From assembly GCA_964533785.1 (NCBI GenBank), contig CAZHNG010000010.1, positions 1-43,446 on the forward strand: DNA of 43,446 bases, in the 5' to 3' direction. Every line of letters begins with the position of its first letter. Position 1 is the first letter of the stretch. The notes beneath the pieces were generated by a model. The model had not been told where the DNA came from. It ran no database searches and saw only the letters and a program-made list of their open reading frames with translations. The stretch comes from JANQRV01 sp964533785. GTDB taxonomy: Bacteria; Bacteroidota; Bacteroidia; Chitinophagales; Saprospiraceae. Shown piece after piece: positions 17,276-24,700 of this stretch. The translations under genes and the position numbers were made by a program.

Positions 17276-18427
17276 TTATCGCTTACGTTTAATCACCGCC
17301 CGCAAATTCTTCACAATATCCGTATACGCCGCATCCTCATTCGGCCATTCAGCAATCGCCTTATTGTTGGAAGGCAAGCGCTTGAGTGATGGAAAAAATG
17401 TATCCTCCAAACCAACTACATTGATCAGTATGGGGATAATGGGCTTACCTAATGCTTTCGCTTTTTCAGCCCAATCATAAGTCGTAAATAAAAAGTTGAA
17501 GGTAATCAGGCATAAAACATAGTCTGCCTCACGAATATTTCGCTCGATCTCCTCATCAATATCCCCAACCACATCAAATTCGTGCATGTCCAGGATCTCC
17601 AACTCCTTCCGTTTTTTCATCAAGTGAAGGAATTTCTTTAGCTTGACCACCTGGTCCTTATCCTCATCATCGTACATCAAAAAGAACTTGGGCGTTCCGT
17701 TATTACTGGGAGCACTAGGCTTTTTAGTTCCGGAAGGATATATTTTGATATTGTCATTAGCTTTGTCAGGAACAGGGATTCTCCAGTTTAGAATTTCCTC
17801 AGCATGTTGCTCACTGATCAATAATTGCCAGGGAAGATCCGTATTGTAGCTTTCTCCCAAGAAACCCGCCGACCGGAAGGTGCTGATCGGATCATCTCCC
17901 ATTTGGCTAAAAGCCTGATCTCCCAATCTCAACTTATTAACGGCGTGATTGAAAGCATCTTTGATCGTTTGATTTAAGCACAAACCAGCATAAAAGGTTT
18001 CGGCAAAAGCTTTGGCTTTGCCGTCATCGATGGGTAGGGTAGTGGCGATAATGGCTTTCACTCCTTTATTCAATAAAAACTCTGCTTGTTCTTTAGTACC
18101 GCAGCCATTGAGGAAAACCAGTTTCAATTGCTCCTGAGCGGATAATAAACCTGCTAAGCCTTCCATGTAACTGTGCCCGCCTTCAAAGCTCAAATTCTCA
18201 GCACTGGCGTGTCCGGCATAATGAAAAATAAAGATCCGGTTGTGGTAATTTTGCAGGTAAAAAGACAGATCTTCCAGTGTGGAGGACTCTTCTCGCACGA
18301 GTTGGATATATCCCTTACTATTGTAATCCGTAAAGATCCTGTTTATCGCTTTACTTTCCTCTTTAAGTTCGTTGAGAAATCGTTCTTCTTCGTTGGCAAA
18401 AGTGAGTAGAATGACGGGTTTGGCCAT
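17276..18427 (-). CDS. CHAT protease-TIR fusion protein
   Basis: The 383-residue cytoplasmic protein has an N-terminal CHAT (caspase HetF-associated with TPR) domain. It carries the paired catalytic motifs FHYAGHAS (H73) and VFLNGCGT (C109), followed by VKAIIATTLPIDD and a helical segment typical of CHAT (FAETFYAGLCLNQTIKDAF). A linker at about 225-245 leads to a TIR domain (residues 246-383): KFFLMYDDEDKDQV, ILDMHEFDVVGDIDEEIERNI, ADYVLCLITFNFLF. CHAT peptidases cleave partner proteins after activation and TIR domains usually act on NAD or bind other TIRs, so the fusion could be a TIR-recruited protease. It is tail to tail with the NTPase gene, with a single base between the stop codons. Its promoter region faces the REP/RAYT unit. 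Confidence 0.88.
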   Translation of the reverse strand: MAKPVILLTFANEEERFLNELKEESKAINRIFTDYNSKGYIQLVREESSTLEDLSFYLQNYHNRIFIFHYAGHASAENLSFEGGHSYMEGLAGLLSAQEQLKLVFLNGCGTKEQAEFLLNKGVKAIIATTLPIDDGKAKAFAETFYAGLCLNQTIKDAFNHAVNKLRLGDQAFSQMGDDPISTFRSAGFLGESYNTDLPWQLLISEQHAEEILNWRIPVPDKANDNIKIYPSGTKKPSAPSNNGTPKFFLMYDDEDKDQVVKLKKFLHLMKKRKELEILDMHEFDVVGDIDEEIERNIREADYVLCLITFNFLFTTYDWAEKAKALGKPIIPILINVVGLEDTFFPSLKRLPSNNKAIAEWPNEDAAYTDIVKNLRAVIKRKR

Positions 18428-18510
18428 ATGAGTTGGGTATTATCTTAATTTATTTTCCAAAACTGTCAATAAAAGCCTAAATCTCATAATATAACCCAGA
18501 ATTTTTAGTG

Positions 18511-18536
18511 CAAAATTACTTCCGGTGGTCTGTCAA
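18511..18536 (-). promoter_or_regulatory. Candidate promoter of the CHAT-TIR gene
   Basis: On the minus strand TAATTTTG (18518-18511) matches the -7 consensus and TTG (18536-18534) lies 15 bases upstream, slightly closer than usual. The leader to the ATG would be about 80 bases. The -33-like TTG lies inside the left inverted repeat described separately. Confidence 0.4.
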
Positions 18537-18644
18537 CGTATGAATGTTGGGTAAGGTATTTGCGGATTTTTTACCTGATTGAGGCGGGGGAGGGATCGTA
18601 GCCGTCCGCGTGCCGCCGAAGGGTGCAGCCCAAATCTGATGTAA
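18524..18644. repeat. Left copy of diverged inverted repeat
   Basis: Two blocks, GGTGGTCTGTCAA (18524-18536) and a GGGTGCAGCCC..TGATGTA block (18621-18644), recur in inverted orientation at 21378-21390 and 21261-21282 with similar spacing (about 85 and 95 bases). The DNA between the blocks is alignable in parts (a TTTTACCTG-like core and a TCGTAGC core). The pair flanks the trypsin/REP/RAYT segment. Confidence 0.55.
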
Positions 18645-18683
18645 AGTAACGACAAGGAAATATTCTTGCTGTCATGAGAAAGA

Positions 18684-18746
18684 AAGGCCGTTATGGGAAG
18701 AAACGGCCTTACGGTATTGCGCTTGATTTAAGGAAGGTTCTTCCTT
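18684..18746. repeat. REP-like hairpin pair upstream of the trypsin-like gene
   Basis: AAGGCCGTT (18684-18692) pairs with AACGGCCTT (18702-18710) around ATGGGAAGA. A smaller AAGGAA/TTCCTT stem follows at 18730-18746. The order and loop match the GGCGGTT/AACCGCC plus AAGGAGGAT/ATCCTCCTT units found downstream, so this is a diverged member of the same family. Confidence 0.75.
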
Positions 18747-18763
18747 TATTTTCTACAAAACTC

Positions 18764-18771
18764 TATTTTTG
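18764..18771 (+). promoter_or_regulatory. Candidate -7 box TATTTTTG of the trypsin-like gene
   Basis: It is an exact TAnnTTTG match 17 bases before the ATG at 18788. Its position supports that ATG over the upstream in-frame ATG at 18674, whose codons lie inside the REP-like hairpins. Confidence 0.5.
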
Positions 18772-18787
18772 CTACAAACCAAGTGCT

Positions 18788-19552
18788 ATGCGACAAGCTA
18801 TTCTCTTTTTAATGTTAAGTATAACAATTGGCGGTATCCACGCTCAAACCGATAAAGCCCTCTCCCTTCGCCCTAATGTAGTGGCCATTTCCAGCCAGGT
18901 CCAAAACGGCTTCGGTTTTGTTACGGGAGAGCGCTATAATGTGCTCTTCGTAGTGACGGCAGCCCACGTAGTGGAAGGTGCAGTGGAAGCAGATGAACCA
19001 GTGGAGGTTAAGTTTTATGAGGACTATAAACAATATGAAGGGAATGTGATCCGCAATTTTGCCAATGAAGATATCGCGTTGTTGGAAGTGCCGAAACCTA
19101 CCTATTCTTCTTGGGAAAAAGACTGTTTGGGTGAGACGAGATTGGGAGGAGATGTCGCCTTCGTTGGGCGGGAAGGTGACTGGTATGTGCCTCGCGGTAG
19201 AGCATTGGGTACTATCTATAGTCTGGACAATAATGAAATTCGTGTAGATATTACTTCCGTGACTGTGGGCACTTCTGGTGCACCCTTAATTTCCACTTCC
19301 GGCATTGTAGGTATGATCGTGGATACGTATGGGATTAAAGCAACGGCTATCGACCTCAACCAATTATCCAACGTGCTGTCCGAATACGATTATTTTTATC
19401 AGTTGACTGGTAACGAGCAACCTGGATCTGCGAATGGAAATAGCCGCACCGCTGTTAATCCTACCGACCGTCATGGCAATACGTACACCACCAAAGTCCT
19501 GAAAGGCGGCAACTACTGGTCGGGTTCGCCTAGCGGCAGTTACGACGCGTAG
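18788..19552 (+). CDS. Exported trypsin-like serine protease with truncated Fibrobacter-type paralogous domain
   Basis: I chose the ATG at 18788 because it begins a signal peptide (MRQAILFLMLSITIGGIHAQ) and follows a -7 box. The upstream in-frame extension is REP sequence. The catalytic triad is visible: H60 in VVTAAHVV, D95 in NEDIALLE and S163 in GTSGAP. The protease domain ends near residue 205. After a linker, TDRHGNTYTTKVLKGGNYW resembles the start of a Fibrobacter succinogenes major paralogous domain. It jumps directly to a sequence resembling the end of that domain (WSGSPSGSYDA), and then a TAG stop occurs at 19550-19552. The same frame continues for 31 codons and ends in GRSVRCLQGSN, the usual domain end. 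The domain thus seems internally deleted and interrupted by a stop. The family call for the C-terminal part is from memory of the motif. Confidence 0.8.
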   Translation: MRQAILFLMLSITIGGIHAQTDKALSLRPNVVAISSQVQNGFGFVTGERYNVLFVVTAAHVVEGAVEADEPVEVKFYEDYKQYEGNVIRNFANEDIALLEVPKPTYSSWEKDCLGETRLGGDVAFVGREGDWYVPRGRALGTIYSLDNNEIRVDITSVTVGTSGAPLISTSGIVGMIVDTYGIKATAIDLNQLSNVLSEYDYFYQLTGNEQPGSANGNSRTAVNPTDRHGNTYTTKVLKGGNYWSGSPSGSYDA

Positions 19553-19648
19553 TTCTACTTCTTCTTCCGCGATAATGGTCTGTTGTACCGCCACAGCCTC
19601 GGCCGCGACGACGGTCGCTCGGTTCGTTGTCTACAGGGCTCCAATTGA
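19550..19648 (+). pseudogene. Cut-off C-terminal end of the trypsin-like protein (in-frame after TAG)
   Basis: Directly after the TAG the same frame stays open for 31 codons to a TGA at 19646-19648 and encodes a typical end of the paralogous domain (FYFFFRDNG, then GRDDGRSVRCLQGSN). The stop sits where this family usually has an aromatic residue, so TAC to TAG is a simple explanation. The segment is rich in codons ending in C, unlike the AT-rich third positions of the rest of the gene. Nonsense mutation, sequencing error next to an assembly gap and readthrough are all possible. Confidence 0.65.
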
Positions 19649-19662
19649 CCGCCGCAGGCGGT
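19648..19662 (+). repeat. GC-rich hairpin directly after the broken reading frame
   Basis: ACCGCC-GCA-GGCGGT is a perfect 6-bp stem that starts at the last base of the TGA. It could be a terminator without a T-run, a REP fragment, or the small hairpin found after variable regions of diversity-generating retroelements. Confidence 0.55.
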
Positions 19663-19681
19663 GTTGGTACTTTGGTTTTTT

Positions 19682-19708
19682 AAGGCGGCTACTTTGGGTA
19701 GCCTCCTT
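19682..19708. repeat. REP-like hairpin
   Basis: AAGGCGGCTAC (19682-19692) pairs with GTAGCCTCCTT (19698-19708) with one mismatch. It is a variant of the REP family filling this region. Confidence 0.7.
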
Positions 19709-19726
19709 AATTCTATGCGGTAATTT

Positions 19727-20030
19727 AAAAGAAAGGCGGTTACAGGAAGAAACGGCCTTAGGACGCTGCTTTTAAGGAAGATTCTTGGAGTATCCTCCTT
19801 TATTGTTGCTGCAGTAGAAAGAAAGGCGGTTACAGGAAGAAACCGCCTTACGACGTTGCGCTTAAGGAAGATTCTTGGAGTATCCTCCTTTATTGTTGCT
19901 GCAGTAGAAAGAAAGGCGGTTACAGGAAGAAACCGCCTTACGACGTTGCGCTTAAGGAAGATTCTTGGAGTATCCTCCTTTATTGTTGCTGCAGTAGAAA
20001 GAAAGGCGGTTACAGGAAGAAACCGCCTTA
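19727..20030. repeat. 90-bp tandem array of double-hairpin REP-like units
   Basis: The motif TACAGGAAGA recurs at 19741, 19831, 19921 and 20011, exactly 90 bases apart. Each unit has one hairpin AAGGCGGTT/AACCGCCTT and a second AAGGAAGAT/ATCCTCCTT, joined by short linkers. The units are almost identical, the first being the most diverged (AACGGCC). The array runs into an assembly gap. Such repeats next to a RAYT gene are typical REP elements mobilised by it. Because 90 is divisible by 3, a chance reading frame stays open through the array; it is not a gene. Confidence 0.9.
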
Positions 20031-20130
20031 NNNNNNNNNNNNNNNNNNNNNNNNNNNNNNNNNNNNNNNNNNNNNNNNNNNNNNNNNNNNNNNNNNNNNN
20101 NNNNNNNNNNNNNNNNNNNNNNNNNNNNNN
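20031..20130. other. Assembly gap of 100 N inside the REP array
   Basis: Exactly 100 N bases interrupt the tandem array. A round figure usually means the true length is unknown, so the number of 90-bp units is probably underestimated. Confidence 0.98.
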
Positions 20131-20235
20131 TCCTTTATTGTTGCTGCAGTAGAAAGAAAGGCGGTTACAGGAAGAAACCGCCTTAGGACGCTGTTCTTAA
20201 GGAAGATTCTTCGAGTATCCTCCTTTTTTTGGGAA
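20131..20235. repeat. Last REP-like unit before the RAYT gene
   Basis: After the gap one more unit is seen: GGCGGTT/AACCGCC at 20160-20183, then AAGGAAGAT/ATCCTCCTT ending near 20225. It lies about 80 bases before the transposase start. Confidence 0.85.
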
Positions 20236-20312
20236 GTTACTTTTTCCATTTGCTTGAAAAGAATAAATTATTTTATTATTTTTATTTTAAAACAAAAATC
20301 AAGCAGTTCACG

Positions 20313-20984
20313 ATGGATTTCTACCCCAATCAGCTATTTCACATTTACAATCAAGGCAACAATCAGCAGCCCCTCTTTTTTGATGATGACAATTACCGGT
20401 TTTTCCTTTGGAAAATGAGGGGTTATTTACGACCCTTTGGCGATCTTGTTGCCTGGTGTTTAATGCCGAATCATTTTCACTGGCAATTTTTTGTGAAGCG
20501 GGTAGCGGTAGTTCGCAAGGAATTTTGGGAAAGTGTTGATCAGCACGAATATTTACGACGGCAGCAAAAGTATGGTCGTAGGGCTCGCAAAGTGGGGCCT
20601 TCTGCGGCAAGAGTATCAAAAGCGGACAGTCTCATTAGTTTAAACGATGCTATTGGTATGCTGCAAAAATCTTACGCCCGGGCGATTCATAAACAACAAA
20701 ATGCTTCCGGAAGTCTATTTCGTAAGCCATGTAAGGCAAAAGACGGCTGGCTTGATGAATTTGTCACCTTGAAGCAACCGAGTGGTCGGGAAGATCTTCG
20801 ATTTTTGCCAGGGACGGATTACGCCTATCAGTGTTTTTGCTATATTCATAATAATCCTGTGAAGGCCGGCCTGGCGACAACTGATGTGGAATGGGTATAT
20901 TCTTCGGCGCGTGATTATGCAGGACTTCGCAAAGGAAGTTTGTGTAATTTGGAAATGGGTAGACAGTTGGTGAAGTATGTTTGA
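20313..20984 (+). CDS. REP-associated tyrosine transposase (RAYT, Y1/HUH family)
   Basis: I chose the ATG at 20313 (223 residues); upstream codons lie in REP and AT-rich sequence. The protein starts with a typical MDFYPNQLFHIYNQGNNQQPLF block. It has the HUH motif in LMPNHFHWQFF, a candidate catalytic tyrosine in MLQKSYARAIHKQQN, and the family's GSLFRKPCKAK and CYIHNNPVKAGLATTDVEWVYSSARDY blocks. All key motifs are present, so it may be active. RAYTs are domesticated IS200/IS605-like transposases that cut and join single-stranded REP hairpins. The flanking double-hairpin repeats on both sides are the obvious substrates. Confidence 0.92.
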   Translation: MDFYPNQLFHIYNQGNNQQPLFFDDDNYRFFLWKMRGYLRPFGDLVAWCLMPNHFHWQFFVKRVAVVRKEFWESVDQHEYLRRQQKYGRRARKVGPSAARVSKADSLISLNDAIGMLQKSYARAIHKQQNASGSLFRKPCKAKDGWLDEFVTLKQPSGREDLRFLPGTDYAYQCFCYIHNNPVKAGLATTDVEWVYSSARDYAGLRKGSLCNLEMGRQLVKYV

Positions 20985-21002
20985 TGGTTGAGCAATATGA
21001 AG

Positions 21003-21232
21003 GTGGTCTTAAGGAGGATTCTTTGAGTATCCTCCTTTATTTTGGATGGTGGTTAAAAAGAAAGGCGGTTACGGGAAGAAACCGCCTTACGAGCGTTGCG
21101 CTTAATTTCAGGAAGATTCTTCGAGTATCCTCCTTTATTTTGGATGGTCGTTAAAAGAAAGGCGGTTACGGGAAGAAACCGCCTTACGACGCTACTCTTA
21201 AGGAGGATTCTTCCAGTATCCTCCTTTATTAC
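21003..21232. repeat. REP-like double hairpins downstream of the RAYT gene
   Basis: Three AAGGAGGAT/ATCCTCCTT-type stems (about 21012-21038, 21116-21135 and 21199-21228) alternate with two AAGGCGGTT/AACCGCCTT stems (about 21062-21088 and 21160-21185). The linkers (TTTGGATGG) differ from those upstream, so this is a second subfamily. The arrangement is symmetrical around the transposase gene. Confidence 0.88.
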
Positions 21233-21260
21233 AGACGCTTGTATTACATCTGATCGTTGT

Positions 21261-21390
21261 ACATCAAAATCGGGCTGCACCCCCGCCGAAGCTTTAGCGG
21301 AGGAGCAAGCTACGAAGCCCGGTTCTCCAACGATGGGCAGGTGAAAATGACGCCATAGACTACCTGATAATTTATGCTTGACAGACCACC
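21261..21390. repeat. Right copy of diverged inverted repeat
   Basis: This is the reverse complement counterpart of 18524-18644: ACATCAAAATCGGGCTGCAC (21261-21280) and TTGACAGACCACC (21378-21390). Together they enclose about 2.6 kb with the trypsin-like gene, the REP array and the RAYT gene. Confidence 0.55.
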
Positions 21391-21500
21391 AATAAAACGA
21401 GAACGATAAATTCGATAGCCCCATAATCCGAGGTGCTTCCAGTAAAGGTGGTGCTAAAATCAATTCTTTAAGTTAAAATGAACTGAAATAGTGCTACCTT

Positions 21501-21508
21501 TAATTTTG
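21501..21508 (+). promoter_or_regulatory. Candidate -7 box TAATTTTG upstream of the caspase gene
   Basis: It is an exact TAnnTTTG match on the plus strand, about 220 bases before the ATG at 21731. No clear -33 box is seen. The long leader would contain the 8-base tandem repeat. Confidence 0.35.
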
Positions 21509-21598
21509 TCCATGGATTTAATACTACTTTGTCCCTTTAGTAAACCGGAACGCCTAACAATTTACGCTATCAAGTACTGGCATTTCAGGCGATTTTAC

Positions 21599-21654
21599 AT
21601 AAACACATAAACGCATAAACACATAAACGCATAAACGCATAAACAAATAAACAA
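21599..21654 (+). repeat. 8-bp tandem repeat ATAAACNN, seven copies
   Basis: Seven consecutive ATAAAC hexamers each followed by two bases (AC, GC or AA) lie 77-132 bases before the caspase start codon. The length is prone to slippage and could alter expression. A shorter relative (ATAAACAA ATAAACAC ATCAACAT) occurs at 28330-28353. Confidence 0.85.
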
Positions 21655-21730
21655 CAATGACTTCATTCCAAACTCTTTCACTAGCATCTGAAGTCTTAGA
21701 TCCTTAATTCTTACCCAATTCAATTATACT

Positions 21731-24700
21731 ATGTCTCAAAAAACACTTTATGCCCTCATCATCGGAATAAATGGATACGACCGAAAGCCCCTTGCCGGTT
21801 GCATTAATGATGCCTTAGCCATTGGCGATTATTTTGAGAAGCTTTGTCAGGCTCAGCAATGGGAAGGGAAATCTATGATCTGGAAACCGGTGTACCTGCT
21901 CAAGCCGCGTCCGGAGAGTGAAGAAGATCTGCAACTCCTACAGCAAAAAGGGCTCACTTACCAAGAACCTACCCGGCAAAACATCGTTCAGGCATTTGAT
22001 CATTTTAAAGCAGCTTCTGCCGAAAATGGCGATTTTTGCCTTTTGTATTACAGTGGTCATGGCTCCTATATTAATGCTCCGGAGGCGTTCAAAGACTACG
22101 AACCATCCGGTAGGTTAGAGACCATCGTTTGTTCGGATAGCCGTCAGGAAGGGAACAGAGACCTGGTAGATAAAGAGTTGGGGTATTTGATCGCGGAAGT
22201 AATGCATGGGAAAGAAGGAAATGACGGCAAACCGGGAATACATTTTCTGTCGATCATGGATTCCTGTCACTCGGGAAGTAATACCCGTTTTGATGATGAC
22301 TCGATGGAAACCAGGCACGAGTCGGCGGGGAATATGCTGCAAAGCGCGGAAGAATTACACGGTTTTACGCGTACGGGAAATTTTTACTACGAATCTTTTT
22401 TACCGGATAAATCCAGCTTACAACCCGGGCAGATCAAGCACGCCCGGCATATCAGTTTTGCCGCTTGCCGCGATACCGAACTGGCGAACGAGAGAGCCAT
22501 GTATAATGTCAAAGCCGTTAAACAAGGCTTCGAAATTGAGGTGCCTGTTCGTCATGGCATCTTCACGTACTGTTTAATTCAAGCATTGGAACAAGGCGGA
22601 ACCAATATTTCCTACGCAGAATTGATGCGCAAGATCCAGGTGGAGGTGAGGAACCGGGCAGATAAACAAATCCCCAACTTGGAAGTGACGGGGTTCGAGG
22701 ATAGAAACCAGCTTTTTTTGAACAACGAATTTGTTACACCCAAACCCGAGTTTGAATTAGGTTTTGAGGAAGGTATTGATGGCGGTTTTTGGTTTGTAAC
22801 TGCAGGAGCTCTAAACGGTATTACCCCCTCTACTCCTGAAAAAGCAACCCAAATTAAGCTCATTCCCGACGGTAGAATCGTAAACATCACCCGCGTAGAA
22901 GGAAACCGTTCCGTTCTGGATGGAACCCAGTTTACGGAATCGGATAAAGGCAATATTCAATTAAAGGCCGTCATCCACCAAATGGCGGTTCCGCAGATTC
23001 AGGTTAGATTGTCGGATAGCCTAACACAAGAGGAATCCCAGGCAGTAATGACAACCTGGGACCGGGAGAAAAAGAAATTGATCTATGTCCAATTGCTGGA
23101 ACAAGGAGGAATTCCCGATTACGAAATTCGAACGGTGACGGAGGAACATAAGCCTCATTTTGTACTAACGCGGGTAGGAAGTGATGTTCCTTTATTTCGG
23201 GGTAACCCGGTAGCGGCTGACTTTCTCAAGGAAGTCGATCAAGTTGGAAAATGGTTCTACACCCAAACGATCAATAATAGCCATACCGGCATAAAGCGTT
23301 CGGATATCCGGGTTGATGTAGAAACGCTGGAAGGGGAACAATTTACTGCCCAAAACTTTTCTGCAATCGCCAACCGGGAATGGGGCACCAAATTGGTTAA
23401 TCCTGATTCAGTCATGGTCAAGTACCGGGGGCACATCCAACCGGCGATCAAACTGAAAATAACCAACGTAAATCCGTACGTCAGGTACCACGTTGGCGTT
23501 TTATACCTCAATAGCCAATTTGGGATAACGCATAAATACCTTAATATCACGGAACTTTCCATTGATCAGCCCTCCGTCAACCTGAATTTCGGAGATGCCC
23601 GGTATAATGCTATACCGCTCATGATCGATCCGTATTACCATGAATTGGGAATTACCGCCGTTACGGATTATATACTGCTATTCGTTTCCAAGCAATATTT
23701 TAACCTGGATACTTTTTATCAGGATAGTTTGCCTTTAATAAGATCATCCACGCGTTCCCAGGGCTTCAGGAAGATGGTTTCCAAAAAAGACGATTGGTTT
23801 ACCATCCTGATCCCTATTCATATTTTGTACCCAATACCACCACTTCCTTTGAGTGAAAAACCATTGAAAGTATCAAGAACTTTTAAACTTGGACCTTACA
23901 GTTCACCTCCGACGAAGCACGCCCTCGTTATTCAGGCCACTGCGTCTGGTTTTTCAGCAAAGGCGCAAGTTACTACCCTGGCCAGTGCGCTGCGCAGGTG
24001 GGAATTGGCAAAAGAGAAGGGAGAGGCTGTTTCTAAAAAAGCACTGATCCCGCCTTCCGATATACTAATGGAGAGCAGAGCGGGCGAAGGGGTATTCGTC
24101 AATAGTTCTGTTTCTGATCCGGCAAACCACTTGATGATAATGGAATTGACTGATGTTGCAGGAACGATCAGTGCGGATGCTCCGCTCAAATTATTGCCGG
24201 GAGCCCCTCTGTTGGAAGGGGAATCCATTTTGCCTATCGGTTACGATGAAAAAGCTGATCTGTATTTTCCGCTTGGCTATACCAATGCAGCAGGGGAAGT
24301 AGTGATTGATAAGTTACCTCCGCCTTCTTCGGCTACGATCGGCCCCGACGGATTTGTGAATTTAACTGACGGAGCAGAAACCGGTACTTCCGTAAAACTG
24401 TTTTTTTACAAAATTGTACGGGACATCTCAGGTGGTAAGAGCAAAAACAACGTACTTTATTTGCTGCAAAAAGGGGAAGATGGTGTCGTACACAAAACCG
24501 GTGTTGAGCAATTGGAGCCGACTCTTATTAAGGATGAAAACAATAAGGTCTTACTTTTGATTCACGGTTGGATCGATGATACTCGTGAAATGGAGGCCGC
24601 TGTTTTCGAGCGGACGACCTGGCACCAATCATTCGAGGTGGTATTGTCTTTTCATTATGATAGCCTAAGTGCGAAGTTAGAGGAAACGGTGCAATCTCTT

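Larger units (their letters stand above)
21233..21730. other. Intergenic region before the caspase gene
   Basis: This stretch holds the right inverted-repeat copy (21261-21390), a TAATTTTG box at 21501-21508, and an 8-base tandem repeat at 21599-21654. No gene is supported; the minus-strand frame at 21053-21463 consists of REP and inverted-repeat sequence. Confidence 0.6.

Noticed and set aside
18674..18787. 38-residue N-terminal extension of the trypsin-like protein
   Set aside because: It translates the upstream REP-like hairpins and would bury the signal peptide; a -7 box lies inside it.
19856..20152. Long plus-strand reading frame through the tandem array and the N gap
   Set aside because: It exists only because the repeat period (90) is a multiple of three and because N bases contain no stop. 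Its sequence is the hairpin repeat itself.
19727..20235. CRISPR array
   Set aside because: The repeated units are tandem and nearly identical over the full 90 bases, with no unique spacers and no cas genes; they fit REP/RAYT elements.
21053..21463. 136-residue minus-strand frame next to the RAYT gene
   Set aside because: It is composed of REP hairpins and the inverted-repeat copy, with no recognised domain; parts translate in other frames equally well.
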